Assembly (NCBI GenBank): GCA_947493255.1
Contig: CANLQK010000004.1
Coordinates: 1-64,000, forward strand
DNA length: 64,000 nucleotides
Source: an uncultured Paracoccaceae bacterium
GTDB taxonomy: Bacteria > Pseudomonadota > Alphaproteobacteria > Rhodobacterales > Rhodobacteraceae
Direction: 5' to 3'
Of the stretch, positions 24,867 to 32,766 are shown piece by piece. The translations under genes and the position numbers were made by a program. Positions within the stretch are counted from its first letter, which is position 1, and each line of letters starts with the position of its first letter. The notes below the pieces were generated by a model. The model was not told where the DNA came from. It was given only the letters and a program-made list of their open reading frames with translations, and searched no databases.

Positions 24867-25412
24867 ATGCGTGTCCTGATAGACGCCTGTGTGCTGTACC
24901 CGACCGTTATGCGGGAGGTGGTATTGGGCGTCGCGGCGCAAGGACTGTTTGACCCTCGTTGGTCGCCCCGCATTCTGGAAGAATGGGCGCGCGCAGCACG
25001 CAAGATCGGACCAGAAGGGGAAACAATCGCCCGCGGCGAGATAGCAGCAATCAATGCGCGGTTTCCAAAGGCGCAGGTGCGTATCCCCCAAGGGGTAGAA
25101 GCGCGGCTTTGGTTGCCAGACCCCAATGACGTTCATGTTTTGGCAGCCGCGGTGGGCTGTTCAGCAGATGCGGTCATGACCGTGAATGCAAAGGATTTTC
25201 CGCGCAACGTTCTTGCGGAAGAGGGGCTGCAACGTGTCGACCCCGATGGGTTCTTGATAGGCCTTCACGACAGTTACCCCGATGAAGTTCAATCCGTTGG
25301 AGATGCGGTTTTGGACCAAGCGCGCCATTTGTCTGGCGACCCATGGGAAATGCGCAAGCTTATGCGAAAAGCCCGTCTTCCACGTTTAGGGAAACGTCTT
25401 TCGCAAGACTGA
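24867..25412 (+). CDS. PIN-domain protein (RSP_2648-like)
   Basis: A 181-aa PIN-type nuclease-fold protein. The N-terminal acidic residue is in MRVLIDACVLYP (Asp7), further acidic residues in WLPDPNDVHVLAAAVGCSAD and DAVMTVNAKDFP, as in PIN nucleases. The C-terminus (DPWEMRKLMRKARLPRLGKR) is basic. No antitoxin-like gene is next to it, so a toxin-antitoxin role is not supported. It follows rlmI by 6 bp and converges on the M48 gene with 3 bp between the stops. Confidence 0.78.
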   Translation: MRVLIDACVLYPTVMREVVLGVAAQGLFDPRWSPRILEEWARAARKIGPEGETIARGEIAAINARFPKAQVRIPQGVEARLWLPDPNDVHVLAAAVGCSADAVMTVNAKDFPRNVLAEEGLQRVDPDGFLIGLHDSYPDEVQSVGDAVLDQARHLSGDPWEMRKLMRKARLPRLGKRLSQD

Positions 25413-25415
25413 CAG

Positions 25416-26099
25416 TCACACATCCCACTTGATTTCGTTAGCTTCAATCGCGGCAACCCGTTCGGCGGTCTTCGGATGGCTCAACAACCATGCTGGCTGT
25501 GAAGCCCCACGGGCGCCGGTCAGTTTTTCCAACTTTTCAAACAATGTTTTTTGCGGCGCAGTTCCAATCCCTGCCTTTACCAATAGAGCGGAGGCATACG
25601 CGTCTGCCTCGTATTCATCGTTGCGCGATAGCCGCGCCATTAACAACGACATTGCTGCATTAGCGATCATAGGGCCCAACCCAGGTATGATGCGTGACAA
25701 AACCATTGCGAGGGCTGTGCGCAATGCGTTTTGGCCGGAAAAGTCGATCATACGGCGGCGGGAATGCCCCAAGGCAACATGCCCAAGTTCATGGGCGATA
25801 ACAGACGCCATTTCAGCTGCTGTGACCTCGCCTGCTTGGTACTTCGCATAAAATCCACGGGTGATGAAAATGCGTCCGTCGGGGGCGGCAAGCCCGTTTA
25901 CAGGTTCAACTTCATAGATATGGACTTTGATTTTAGGGATATCCACGACCGATGCCATGTCTGCCGCGAGCTCACGCAGTTTTGGGTCGGCCAATTCTGT
26001 CGATTTCTCATCCAGCTCGCGTTTCAGGCGCCATGCGGAAAAGCGGTACATGATGATGCCGTAACCAACGGCAAGAAGGATGGGGGTGAATCTGAGCAT
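25416..26099 (-). CDS. M48-family zinc metalloprotease
   Basis: A 227-aa membrane-anchored metalloprotease (HtpX/Ste24 family). One N-terminal transmembrane helix (FTPILLAVGYGIIMYRFSAW) precedes the catalytic domain, with zinc site VIAHELGHVALGH (HExxH), and downstream RNDEYEADAYASALLVKAGI supplying the third ligand Glu. Unlike HtpX it has one anchor only, a form found widely in alphaproteobacteria. Envelope protein quality control is the likely role. Confidence 0.88.
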   Translation of the reverse strand: MLRFTPILLAVGYGIIMYRFSAWRLKRELDEKSTELADPKLRELAADMASVVDIPKIKVHIYEVEPVNGLAAPDGRIFITRGFYAKYQAGEVTAAEMASVIAHELGHVALGHSRRRMIDFSGQNALRTALAMVLSRIIPGLGPMIANAAMSLLMARLSRNDEYEADAYASALLVKAGIGTAPQKTLFEKLEKLTGARGASQPAWLLSHPKTAERVAAIEANEIKWDV

Positions 26100-26288
26100 G
26101 ATCTTGATATGGGGCGTGTTGCGCGCTTGGGCAAGCTCAACTTTTGGATCGCTGCTCTGGTGACAAGCCGGTGATTATTCCCACTTAAAAACGAATATCG
26201 GCCACCTAGGTGCCATAAAGGTGAACCAAAGAATGATTGAAAAGTTGTGCAGGCTGCAGCCTGTTGGCCAGAAGTGAGATTTGTAATC

Positions 26289-27368
26289 ATGCCAGTTTTT
26301 ACGTTGTATACGTTAGAAGCAGCCAATGTCAGCATCGTTGACCCTACTGATCCAAGCGCGACACCTGTCTTGTCTGGTTTCGATCAAGGGAGCGGCGTGC
26401 ACCTTGATGGGATGGAAATCACCCTGAACTCGAATGCATGGCAAACCGTCGATGTCTTTGATGATGATAACAATTTTAATGACAGTGAAAGTGGTCAGAA
26501 CCTAGACAGCGATATCACCTATGGGTCGGCAACATATGACGCAGGTTCAAGGGTTGAGGCTGAATACAGGCTGACCGTGGTAGACCCGTCTGGAAACACT
26601 TACACGTTAATTGGTTTCAACATTAACAGCAGTGATGGGTCACCAAGTTATGGTACGGTAGAAGGGTTGGCCTTTATTGGTCCTGTTTCCGGTTTTCCTC
26701 CGATCGGTGTAACCCTAGAGGTTGTGGACACAGCCGAAGGGCCGGGTGGCGCGACCACGCCCTATGCTTCATACGCGACGCCGCCTTGTTTCACCCCGGG
26801 TACACAGATTGAAACAAATAGCGGCCTCAAAAAAGTTGAAGACCTTATAGTTGGTGACCTCGTGCGAACCAAAGACGATGGATTTCAACCCGTCCGTTGG
26901 ATTGGGCATAGAAATTTGACTTGGTCAGACCTGTGGGCGCGTCCAAAGTTGCGGCCAGTTGTTATTGCAGCTGATGCGTTTGGTGTGGGCATGCCGCGCA
27001 CCGAGATGCACGTTTCCCCTATGCACCGCGTTGTTTTTGACAGCCCTTTGGTGGAACTGTTGTTTGAAGAGAACGAGGTTTTGATCCCAGCAGGGCATCT
27101 TGTGAATTCCAAATCGGTCACGCGAGACACCGATCTAAAGCCGGTAACCTATATCCACATTGCATTTGATCGCCATCAACTTGTGCTGAGCGATGGGCTT
27201 TGGACAGAGAGTTATTTACCTGGGGCGCAAACCCTGAACGGGATGGATGTTGCGACGCAGGAAGAGCTTGAGGAGCTTTTTCCAGGTGTGTTGAACGGGA
27301 AAACAGAACCAGTTGCGGCCCGGCGTAGCCTTAGACGACACGAGGCACAGGTGCTTTTGGCCGCTTAA
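26289..27368 (+). CDS. Hint-domain protein
   Basis: A 359-aa protein with a Hint (hedgehog/intein) domain of the Rhodobacterales type (Hint_2). The first 165 residues form an acidic, beta-rich region without a signal peptide (DGMEITLNSNAWQTVDVFDD; YGTVEGLAFIGPVSGFPPIG). The Hint domain starts at catalytic Cys167 (PPCFTPGTQIETNSGLKKVE), continues with VEDLIVGDLVRTKDDG and the block-B style MHVSPMHRVVFDSPL, and ends near GLWTESYLPGAQTL; about 60 residues follow. Start ATG 26289 is preferred, though its ribosome site is weak. Such proteins may autocleave, and a type-I-type export path has been suggested for relatives; neither is shown here. Confidence 0.85.
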   Translation: MPVFTLYTLEAANVSIVDPTDPSATPVLSGFDQGSGVHLDGMEITLNSNAWQTVDVFDDDNNFNDSESGQNLDSDITYGSATYDAGSRVEAEYRLTVVDPSGNTYTLIGFNINSSDGSPSYGTVEGLAFIGPVSGFPPIGVTLEVVDTAEGPGGATTPYASYATPPCFTPGTQIETNSGLKKVEDLIVGDLVRTKDDGFQPVRWIGHRNLTWSDLWARPKLRPVVIAADAFGVGMPRTEMHVSPMHRVVFDSPLVELLFEENEVLIPAGHLVNSKSVTRDTDLKPVTYIHIAFDRHQLVLSDGLWTESYLPGAQTLNGMDVATQEELEELFPGVLNGKTEPVAARRSLRRHEAQVLLAA

Positions 27369-27455
27369 CCCCAAACGGTTGCTGGGGTGCGTTAAGCTGT
27401 CACCCTGACATGTCGGCGTCTTTGTGGTGAGCTTCATTCATGAATGGAGCGTGTA

Positions 27456-27839
27456 ATGACAATTCTATATGAAAACTGGTCCGTATCGATCGCAGCGTTG
27501 TTATCGTTTGCGTGGTGTTTGCTGCATTTCTTTGGAGGAGGGGCGACGATCGCGAAACCATTGCGGCAAGCCAGCTCGCTTGACCACACGGTAATGGCAA
27601 CCATGTGGATGTGCTGGCACATGGTTACGGCGACCTTGTTCTTGATGGGGGTCTTTTTTGTGATGGGCCTTGTTTGGGGCACGGCCTATGTGGTGGCAGG
27701 CACATTGTTGGCGGCTGCAATCGCGGTTGCCGGGCTCGGTGCAAAATACGCACTGGGCACATCGTTTGCGGTCTTGTTTCAAGGATGGCTGTTTGTGCCT
27801 ATTGCCGTACTTGGGGCCTATTCCGCGCTGGGCATTTGA
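27456..27839 (+). CDS. Small four-helix membrane protein
   Basis: A 127-aa hydrophobic protein with about four membrane helices (IAALLSFAWCLLHFFGGGA, VMATMWMCWHMVTATLFLMG, FVMGLVWGTAYVVAGTLLAA, GWLFVPIAVLGAYSALGI). Histidines in the first two helices (LLHFF, MCWHM) could bind a metal or heme. ATG 27456 has GGAGCGTGTA ahead of it; the upstream in-frame ATG lacks one. The 3' end overlaps the convergent DedA gene by 22 bp. I do not recognise a function. Confidence 0.75.
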   Translation: MTILYENWSVSIAALLSFAWCLLHFFGGGATIAKPLRQASSLDHTVMATMWMCWHMVTATLFLMGVFFVMGLVWGTAYVVAGTLLAAAIAVAGLGAKYALGTSFAVLFQGWLFVPIAVLGAYSALGI

Positions 27840-28432
27840 TTTCGACGCGCTTGTACTGCGCGCATCAGCCACCAACCTAGGCCAATGACCACACCAAACG
27901 CAGTGACGAACCCGCTGGCGTTAGCCAATACGCTCGCTAAGGTCGCGATGCTGTCGGCGAATGTGTATCCTAGCCCCACGTATATAGACACCCACACAAC
28001 TTCGCCGGCCATGCCCCACAAGACAAACCGCGGCCAATAAAATTTGGATAACCCGCATACGTAGTTCATGGATGGCCCTAAGGGCGCAAATAGCCAACAG
28101 GTTAAAAACACGGATGGGCCGCCACGTTTGTCTAGGTAGGCAACGCATCGATCACGAAGGGCCGCACGTTTCGGCTCTTTTACCAACCAGCTTTCGGCGC
28201 GCTCGCCCAGACGTCGGGCAATCCAATATCCAGTATTATCTCCTAATACTGCGCCACAGAAAGCCCCCAGTGTGACCGCCGCAAGCGAAAGATCACCCGT
28301 GGCTGCAAACCCACCAGCGGCTAACATCAACAACGAAGAAGGCACGGGCACAGCAAGGCAGCTCAGGAACGTTACGCAGAACACGATTGGCACGCCATAG
28401 TCGACCACAAGTGCGAGGATTGTATCACTCAT
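27818..28432 (-). CDS. DedA-family membrane protein
   Basis: A 204-aa member of the DedA (SNARE-associated/VTT) family, which acts in lipid flipping and envelope homeostasis; some relatives recycle undecaprenyl phosphate carriers. Family segments are VFCVTFLSCLAVPVPSSLLM, GAFCGAVLGDNTGYWIARRL with the key acidic residue, RFVLWGMAGEVVWVSIYVG and a terminal helix. It is the last gene of a tight minus-strand run: its start overlaps the preceding 119-aa gene by 8 bp. It also overlaps the opposite-strand four-helix gene by 22 bp at its 3' end. Confidence 0.9.
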   Translation of the reverse strand: MSDTILALVVDYGVPIVFCVTFLSCLAVPVPSSLLMLAAGGFAATGDLSLAAVTLGAFCGAVLGDNTGYWIARRLGERAESWLVKEPKRAALRDRCVAYLDKRGGPSVFLTCWLFAPLGPSMNYVCGLSKFYWPRFVLWGMAGEVVWVSIYVGLGYTFADSIATLASVLANASGFVTAFGVVIGLGWWLMRAVQARRNQMPSAE

Positions 28433-28784
28433 TGTCTTTGGCCTCGCGCGCGGCTTCGAAGGCGGCGTTGGCTGCGTCCAGACGTGCTTGTAGTTCTTCT
28501 AAGGTCAGGCCCTGTTGTTCAGCGATTGAACCAACCCGCATGCGAGGTAGCTCTTTACCGCGTTCAATAAAGAAAACCTCTTCGATCACTTCGCGGGGCA
28601 GGTGATAAGACTGTCCGACATAGCGCGGCGTCATCCATGGGGCCAATGGTTGGTCTTGGTGTGCAGGGTCGTACCAATAAATGGCTGATGAAATGGTGCG
28701 AACACCAAAAACGCCCAACGTTGTCAGTGCCACCAAGAACGCAATAAACGCCCACCGGTTATGTTCCCAAAGGTCACGTATCAT
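28425..28784 (-). CDS. 119-aa single-helix membrane protein in the VWA/DedA run
   Basis: One membrane helix near residues 12-32 (FIAFLVALTTLGVFGVRTIS) anchors a periplasmic or cytoplasmic domain with SAIYWYDPAHQDQPLAPWM, PRYVGQSYHLPREVIEEVFF and a C-terminal helix rich in Glu/Ala (LTLEELQARLDAANAAFEAA). I do not know the family. Start and stop overlap neighbours by 4 and 8 bp, so it is translated together with the VWA protein and DedA and probably works with one of them. Confidence 0.78.
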   Translation of the reverse strand: MIRDLWEHNRWAFIAFLVALTTLGVFGVRTISSAIYWYDPAHQDQPLAPWMTPRYVGQSYHLPREVIEEVFFIERGKELPRMRVGSIAEQQGLTLEELQARLDAANAAFEAAREAKDNE

Positions 28785-29965
28785 GTCAGTATTTTCATCC
28801 CGCGTTCAATTCCATCCAATGTCATGGGCACCATACGGTCCGCACCAAAGATACCTTGGATCATTTGCACCGACTGAGTGTACTGCCAATAGCGGTCCGG
28901 CAATGGGTTGAGCCAAATATGGTTTGGCCATTGTTCTCGCGCGCGTTCTAGCCAGACCTGTCCAGCCTCTTCGTTCCAGTGTTCGTTGGCCCCGCCGGGG
29001 TAGGCAACCTCGTAGGGGGACATAGACGCGTCACCGACAAAGATACATTTGTAGTCAGACCCATAGGTGCGCAGAATATCCCATGTCGGTGTTTGCGCAT
29101 CCCACCGGCGGCGGTTGTCACGCCATACACCTTCGTAAAGGCAGTTGTGGAAATAGAAATGTTCCAGATGTTTGAATTCGGACTTGGCCGCAGAAAACAG
29201 CTCTTCCACCAGCTTGATATGTGGATCCATCGATCCTCCAACGTCCAAGAACAACAGAACCTTCACGGCATTGCGCCGCTCTGGTCTTGTTTGTACGTCG
29301 AGGTACCCGTTTTCCGCCGTTGCCCTGATGGTGCCATCTAGGTCCAATTCATCTGCTGCGCCATCACGGGCCCATTGGCGCAGACGCTTTAGCGCGACCT
29401 TGATGTTACGGGTGCCAATTTCAACGGTGTCATCCAGATTGCGGAACTCGCGTTTGTCCCAAACCTTGACCGCACGTTGATGACGGGATTCATTTTGGCC
29501 GATACGGACGCCTTCAGGGTTATACCCATACGCCCCAAAGGGCGAAGTGCCGGCAGTCCCAACCCATTTGCTGCCACCTTGGTGGCGGCCCTTTTGTTCC
29601 TCTAGGCGCTTCTTCAACGTTTCCATCAGTTTGTCGAAACCACCCAAGGCCTCGATCTCGGCCTTCTCTTCAGGGGTTAGGTGTTTTTCGGCCATCTTTT
29701 CCAGCCACTCTTGCGGGATGTCGACGGCCTCTAGCACCTGATCGGCCGTTATGGCGTCTAGCCCTTCAAACGCGGTGGCAAAGGCACGATCAAATTTGTC
29801 GATGTTGCGTTCGTCTTTGACCATGCAGGTGCGAGCCAAATAGTAGAACGCTTCGATGTCGTAGGTCGCAATGCCTGCGTCCATGCCCTCAAGGAACGTC
29901 AAATACTCGCGCAAGGAAACCGGTACACCACCCCTTCGAAGCTGATCGAAGAAGGGCAGAAACAT
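28781..29965 (-). CDS. VWA domain protein (CoxE/COG3825-like)
   Basis: A 394-aa soluble protein of the CoxE-like VWA group (COG3825). The N-terminal half (LREYLTFLEGMDAGIATYDI; CMVKDERNIDKFDRAFATAF) matches the CoxE region, and the C-terminal VWA domain starts at VKVLLFLDVGGSMDPHIKLV. The MIDAS is DVGGS instead of DxSxS, so metal binding may be altered; this Gly form recurs in the family. VWA-CoxE partners are MoxR AAA+ ATPases; one is encoded at 32.8 kb on the same strand. The start is 1 bp after the preceding 56-aa gene, and the stop overlaps the following membrane-protein gene by 4 bp. Confidence 0.88.
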   Translation of the reverse strand: MFLPFFDQLRRGGVPVSLREYLTFLEGMDAGIATYDIEAFYYLARTCMVKDERNIDKFDRAFATAFEGLDAITADQVLEAVDIPQEWLEKMAEKHLTPEEKAEIEALGGFDKLMETLKKRLEEQKGRHQGGSKWVGTAGTSPFGAYGYNPEGVRIGQNESRHQRAVKVWDKREFRNLDDTVEIGTRNIKVALKRLRQWARDGAADELDLDGTIRATAENGYLDVQTRPERRNAVKVLLFLDVGGSMDPHIKLVEELFSAAKSEFKHLEHFYFHNCLYEGVWRDNRRRWDAQTPTWDILRTYGSDYKCIFVGDASMSPYEVAYPGGANEHWNEEAGQVWLERAREQWPNHIWLNPLPDRYWQYTQSVQMIQGIFGADRMVPMTLDGIERGMKILT

Positions 29966-29966
29966 A

Positions 29967-30137
29967 TTAGATCGATGCCCGCGTGATGATCACAGCAATG
30001 AACAAGCCGATGATGCCAAAGATCATCGCAAATACAGCACCCCATTGGGCCATGTCGGCCGGTTTGCCGCCCTTAGACCTTGCCTTTAACGCCCCTAACA
30101 CTGCTCCGATGAAGATGCCTGCGAGGGGGTAGATCAT
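29967..30137 (-). CDS. 56-aa membrane protein
   Basis: MIYPLAGIFIGAVLGALKAR starts a protein with two hydrophobic helices (IFIGAVLGAL; AVFAMIFGIIGLFIAVIIT) separated by SKGGKPADMAQWG. Start ATG 30137 was chosen because an upstream in-frame extension is hydrophilic and lacks a ribosome site. It is packed between the DUF2927 gene (4-bp gap) and the VWA gene (1-bp gap). Short proteins like this are often unannotated; function unknown. Confidence 0.7.
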   Translation of the reverse strand: MIYPLAGIFIGAVLGALKARSKGGKPADMAQWGAVFAMIFGIIGLFIAVIITRASI

Positions 30138-30141
30138 GGCG

Positions 30142-31524
30142 TTAGATCCCTTTGAGTGGGTTGAGTGATGCAATTTCGCGAAGTCGTGCGCGAACCTGTT
30201 GGTCCGAACCAAATCCGTATCGCGCCCAACCCAAAGAGTCCATGCGCACGGCCTCTGCTGCGGCAGCTTGCCCCGTCATTTCCAAGGCTTCGGCTTTGAA
30301 CATCATCAAGGTTGCCAATAGGGCTGCATTTTCATGGCGTGCCGCGATAGGCATTGCACCTTCAACCAAGTTCAAAACAGCAGCGCCATCACCTGCGGAC
30401 AGGGCGAAGGCCGCCAACTGCACCGACACATGTGCTGAGTGTAGCCGTGTTTCAGATGATCGATTGTAAATCGACAGGGCTTGGTTAAAGGACGCTAGTG
30501 CGATGTCGCTGTCGTGTCCCACATTCAGGCGGCCAAAGGCGTAATGTGCAAACCCGTCGCGTGGGCCGGACCAGTTCAAAGCACCAGCTACACTAACTGC
30601 TTGCAATGCTGCGTTCCGGCGGCGCTGGGCAGAAGACCCAGCAGTGAGGGCGGTTTCAATGTTTTCGATCCAGTCGCGCGTTGTGTCGTTCTGGGGGCGG
30701 GCTGTTTGGATTTCGCCGGCCGGGTTTAAACGCGCCAGAACGGGGTTCAAACGAGCCGCAACTTGCCCACGGCTCATGCCGTTTTGAAGGGCAGGGTCAT
30801 AATAAGCGCGCAGGATTAACATATCGAACGACGTCAGCACCGCATGGATGTTGTCATCGTTGAAGACGGAATCAGATAGGCGGTAAAGGTCGTTGAGAGG
30901 GCCAAGGGCTTGTGCCAATTCTTCGTGCAAACAATCGCGGATTTCTTGTGGAGCAACATCAGATGGCACAAAGACAGCAGCACGGTCGCGGCGTTCTAAT
31001 GTTGTCCAATCTACCGTTGGTGTCCGGCGCACGGTTTTGAATTCTTCCCATGAAGACACGCGCGGAACCACGAAACAGGCGGCACGTGGAACAGCTTCGT
31101 TCAACACGCGGCGCGGAATGGCCTCGATCGTGATCGATGCGGTTTCGGCACCGGTCATGAAGATGTCAATGTTCGCTTCTGATCGCAGGCGGCCCAAAAG
31201 CGCGCGCAGGTCTTGTGGAAGGCTAGCAGGAACGTCACCTGTAACACGCACAGAAATAGGGGCTTCGAACCGTGTAAGGCGGGCAACCGGGCGCCCACTT
31301 TCCATCCGGAACGCTAGGTCCATAAAGTCTTTGCCGATTTCGCGGTTAGATCGCGTCGGCGTTACAATACGGTTCCCCGCAAACGACTGCATCGGGGGGA
31401 GAGCGTCCTGAAGACCCATGGTGCGGGTCGGCAAAGTAGGGGCAAGGTTTGACTGCGGCACAGGCGTACAGGCGGTCATAAACATAATCGATAAGGCCAA
31501 TAGGCGACGGAACGTACGGTTCAT
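30142..31524 (-). CDS. DUF2927 lipoprotein
   Basis: A 460-aa envelope protein of the DUF2927 family. The signal MNRTFRRLLALSIMFMTAC puts the lipid attachment site at Cys19. The DUF2927 core spans about 60-290 (KDFMDLAFRMESGRPVARLT, EIRDCLHEELAQALGPLND, where HEELAQ could hold a metal), followed by a helical, TPR-like half (AHYAFGRLNVGHDSDIALAS, FNQALSIYNRSSE). The family lies close to metallopeptidase folds, but an activity is not established. Its start overlaps the preceding 59-aa ORF (ATGA). Confidence 0.83.
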   Translation of the reverse strand: MNRTFRRLLALSIMFMTACTPVPQSNLAPTLPTRTMGLQDALPPMQSFAGNRIVTPTRSNREIGKDFMDLAFRMESGRPVARLTRFEAPISVRVTGDVPASLPQDLRALLGRLRSEANIDIFMTGAETASITIEAIPRRVLNEAVPRAACFVVPRVSSWEEFKTVRRTPTVDWTTLERRDRAAVFVPSDVAPQEIRDCLHEELAQALGPLNDLYRLSDSVFNDDNIHAVLTSFDMLILRAYYDPALQNGMSRGQVAARLNPVLARLNPAGEIQTARPQNDTTRDWIENIETALTAGSSAQRRRNAALQAVSVAGALNWSGPRDGFAHYAFGRLNVGHDSDIALASFNQALSIYNRSSETRLHSAHVSVQLAAFALSAGDGAAVLNLVEGAMPIAARHENAALLATLMMFKAEALEMTGQAAAAEAVRMDSLGWARYGFGSDQQVRARLREIASLNPLKGI

Positions 31525-31700
31525 AAGGCCCCCCGCGAGGAGAGGCGACCAGACGGCGCATAAGGGTCCATACCAGTAGGGTCAACGCAATCGGCGCTGC
31601 CCTTAAAATAGGTCAGTTCTTCGGTCCACACCTGTCCCGTCCGGGCATCTTCGGCCCGTGACGTGTGATGCTTTGCGACCGGCATTTTTGCCTTGGTCAA
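31521..31700 (-). CDS. 59-aa small protein with TTG start, coupled to DUF2927
   Basis: A short reading frame starting at TTG 31700 with AGGAG seven bases upstream; a later ATG at 31685 would give 54 aa. It encodes a hydrophilic protein (MPVAKHHTSRAEDARTGQVW; ELTYFKGSADCVDPTGMDP) with one cysteine and no signal or membrane helix. The stop overlaps the DUF2927 start (ATGA), which strongly supports translation. It is absent from simple ATG-based gene lists and is the first gene of the six-gene minus-strand run. Confidence 0.72.
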   Translation of the reverse strand: MTKAKMPVAKHHTSRAEDARTGQVWTEELTYFKGSADCVDPTGMDPYAPSGRLSSRGAL

Positions 31701-31933
31701 CTCTGCTCTCCTTTTGTCTCAGCCTGAAACCTGCCAGTCGACTGAGGCCCAAGTGGGCGCGAAATTGGGCAATTCCACGTCCATTGCTTGGACAGATCCA
31801 TTAAAGGGGAAGAAACTGCCTTATTTCACCTAAAAGATGGGGAGCTTCGCGATTGTAACGCGGTGTGTGTTTCAAAAGACTCAATGGGTTAGTGGGGGTG
31901 ACGGACTGACCCACAAGATATAGGTTGTAGTGT

Positions 31934-32746
31934 ATGTTTACCTATTTTTTAGCCATCATCGTGCTCGTTTGTGTCGCCATTGCCGGAGTTAAGCTGCGTC
32001 GACGCCGCATTCGCCAACGGCTTTTGAATTCTACCTTACAGGCGCAAGATTGGGCGATTGTACAAGAGATGGTCCCGATGGTGGGGCAGTTGCCCGATGC
32101 CTTGCAGAAACGAATTCAAGGCAAGATTAACCTGTTCCTAGATCAGATCGACATCTACGGCCGTAGCGGCGTTGTCGTTGACCGTCGGGTCGAGCTGTCG
32201 ATAGCAGCGCAAGCCTGCCTTTTGATTGTAAACAGTGAGGCTTGGTACAGCACGTTGCGCACAATCTTGTTATACCCAAGCGCGTTTAGATCACGTCAGA
32301 AAAATCATGACGGGTTTGTGGTGACAGAAGAAAGCCAAGTGCGCCTTGGCGAAAGCTGGCAGCACGGTCCTGTTGTCTTGTCGTGGCCCCATGCGGAACA
32401 GGGCGGGTTGAACGGGTTAGACGGCCATAACCTTGTGCTGCACGAATTTGCACATCAGTTAGATGCGCTGTCGGGGCAAACCAACGCCATTCCCATCCTT
32501 GCTGCAGGGCAACGATATGAAGATTGGGAAAAGGCGATCATGGCAGGCTATGACGCCCACGTGGAAAATGTGAACCATAATCGAAAGACAGTTCTGTCAG
32601 ACTACGCAGCCACTAACTATGTCGAATTTCTAGCTGTTTCGGTTGAAGTGTTTTTCGAAAAACCGCAGCGGTTATTGGACGAATACCCGGACGTCTACGA
32701 ACAGATTTCGCACTTGTTGGGGCTGAACCCACTTGAATGGGCCTAA
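31934..32746 (+). CDS. mtfA: MtfA-like M90 zinc peptidase
   Basis: A 270-aa protein of the MtfA (M90) family, zinc-dependent peptidases; E. coli MtfA also titrates the glucose repressor Mlc. An N-terminal helix (FLAIIVLVCVAIAGVKLRR) anchors it; the zinc motif is NLVLHEFAHQLDAL, with the distal Glu in TNYVEFLAVSVEVFFE. The ribosome site is weak. It lies between the DUF2927 run and the MoxR gene on the opposite strand. No Mlc homologue is in view, so a peptidase role is more likely here. Confidence 0.88.
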   Translation: MFTYFLAIIVLVCVAIAGVKLRRRRIRQRLLNSTLQAQDWAIVQEMVPMVGQLPDALQKRIQGKINLFLDQIDIYGRSGVVVDRRVELSIAAQACLLIVNSEAWYSTLRTILLYPSAFRSRQKNHDGFVVTEESQVRLGESWQHGPVVLSWPHAEQGGLNGLDGHNLVLHEFAHQLDALSGQTNAIPILAAGQRYEDWEKAIMAGYDAHVENVNHNRKTVLSDYAATNYVEFLAVSVEVFFEKPQRLLDEYPDVYEQISHLLGLNPLEWA

Positions 32747-32766
32747 TGGCATGCCAGAGGCGGGCG

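Noticed and set aside
24867..25412. PIN protein as toxin of a toxin-antitoxin pair
   Set aside because: No small antitoxin-like gene lies next to it; rlmI and M48 are the neighbours.
27364..27396. Stem-loop overlapping the Hint gene stop
   Set aside because: CTTAAC/GTTAAG and CCCCA/TGGGG can pair, but there is a bulge and no T run.
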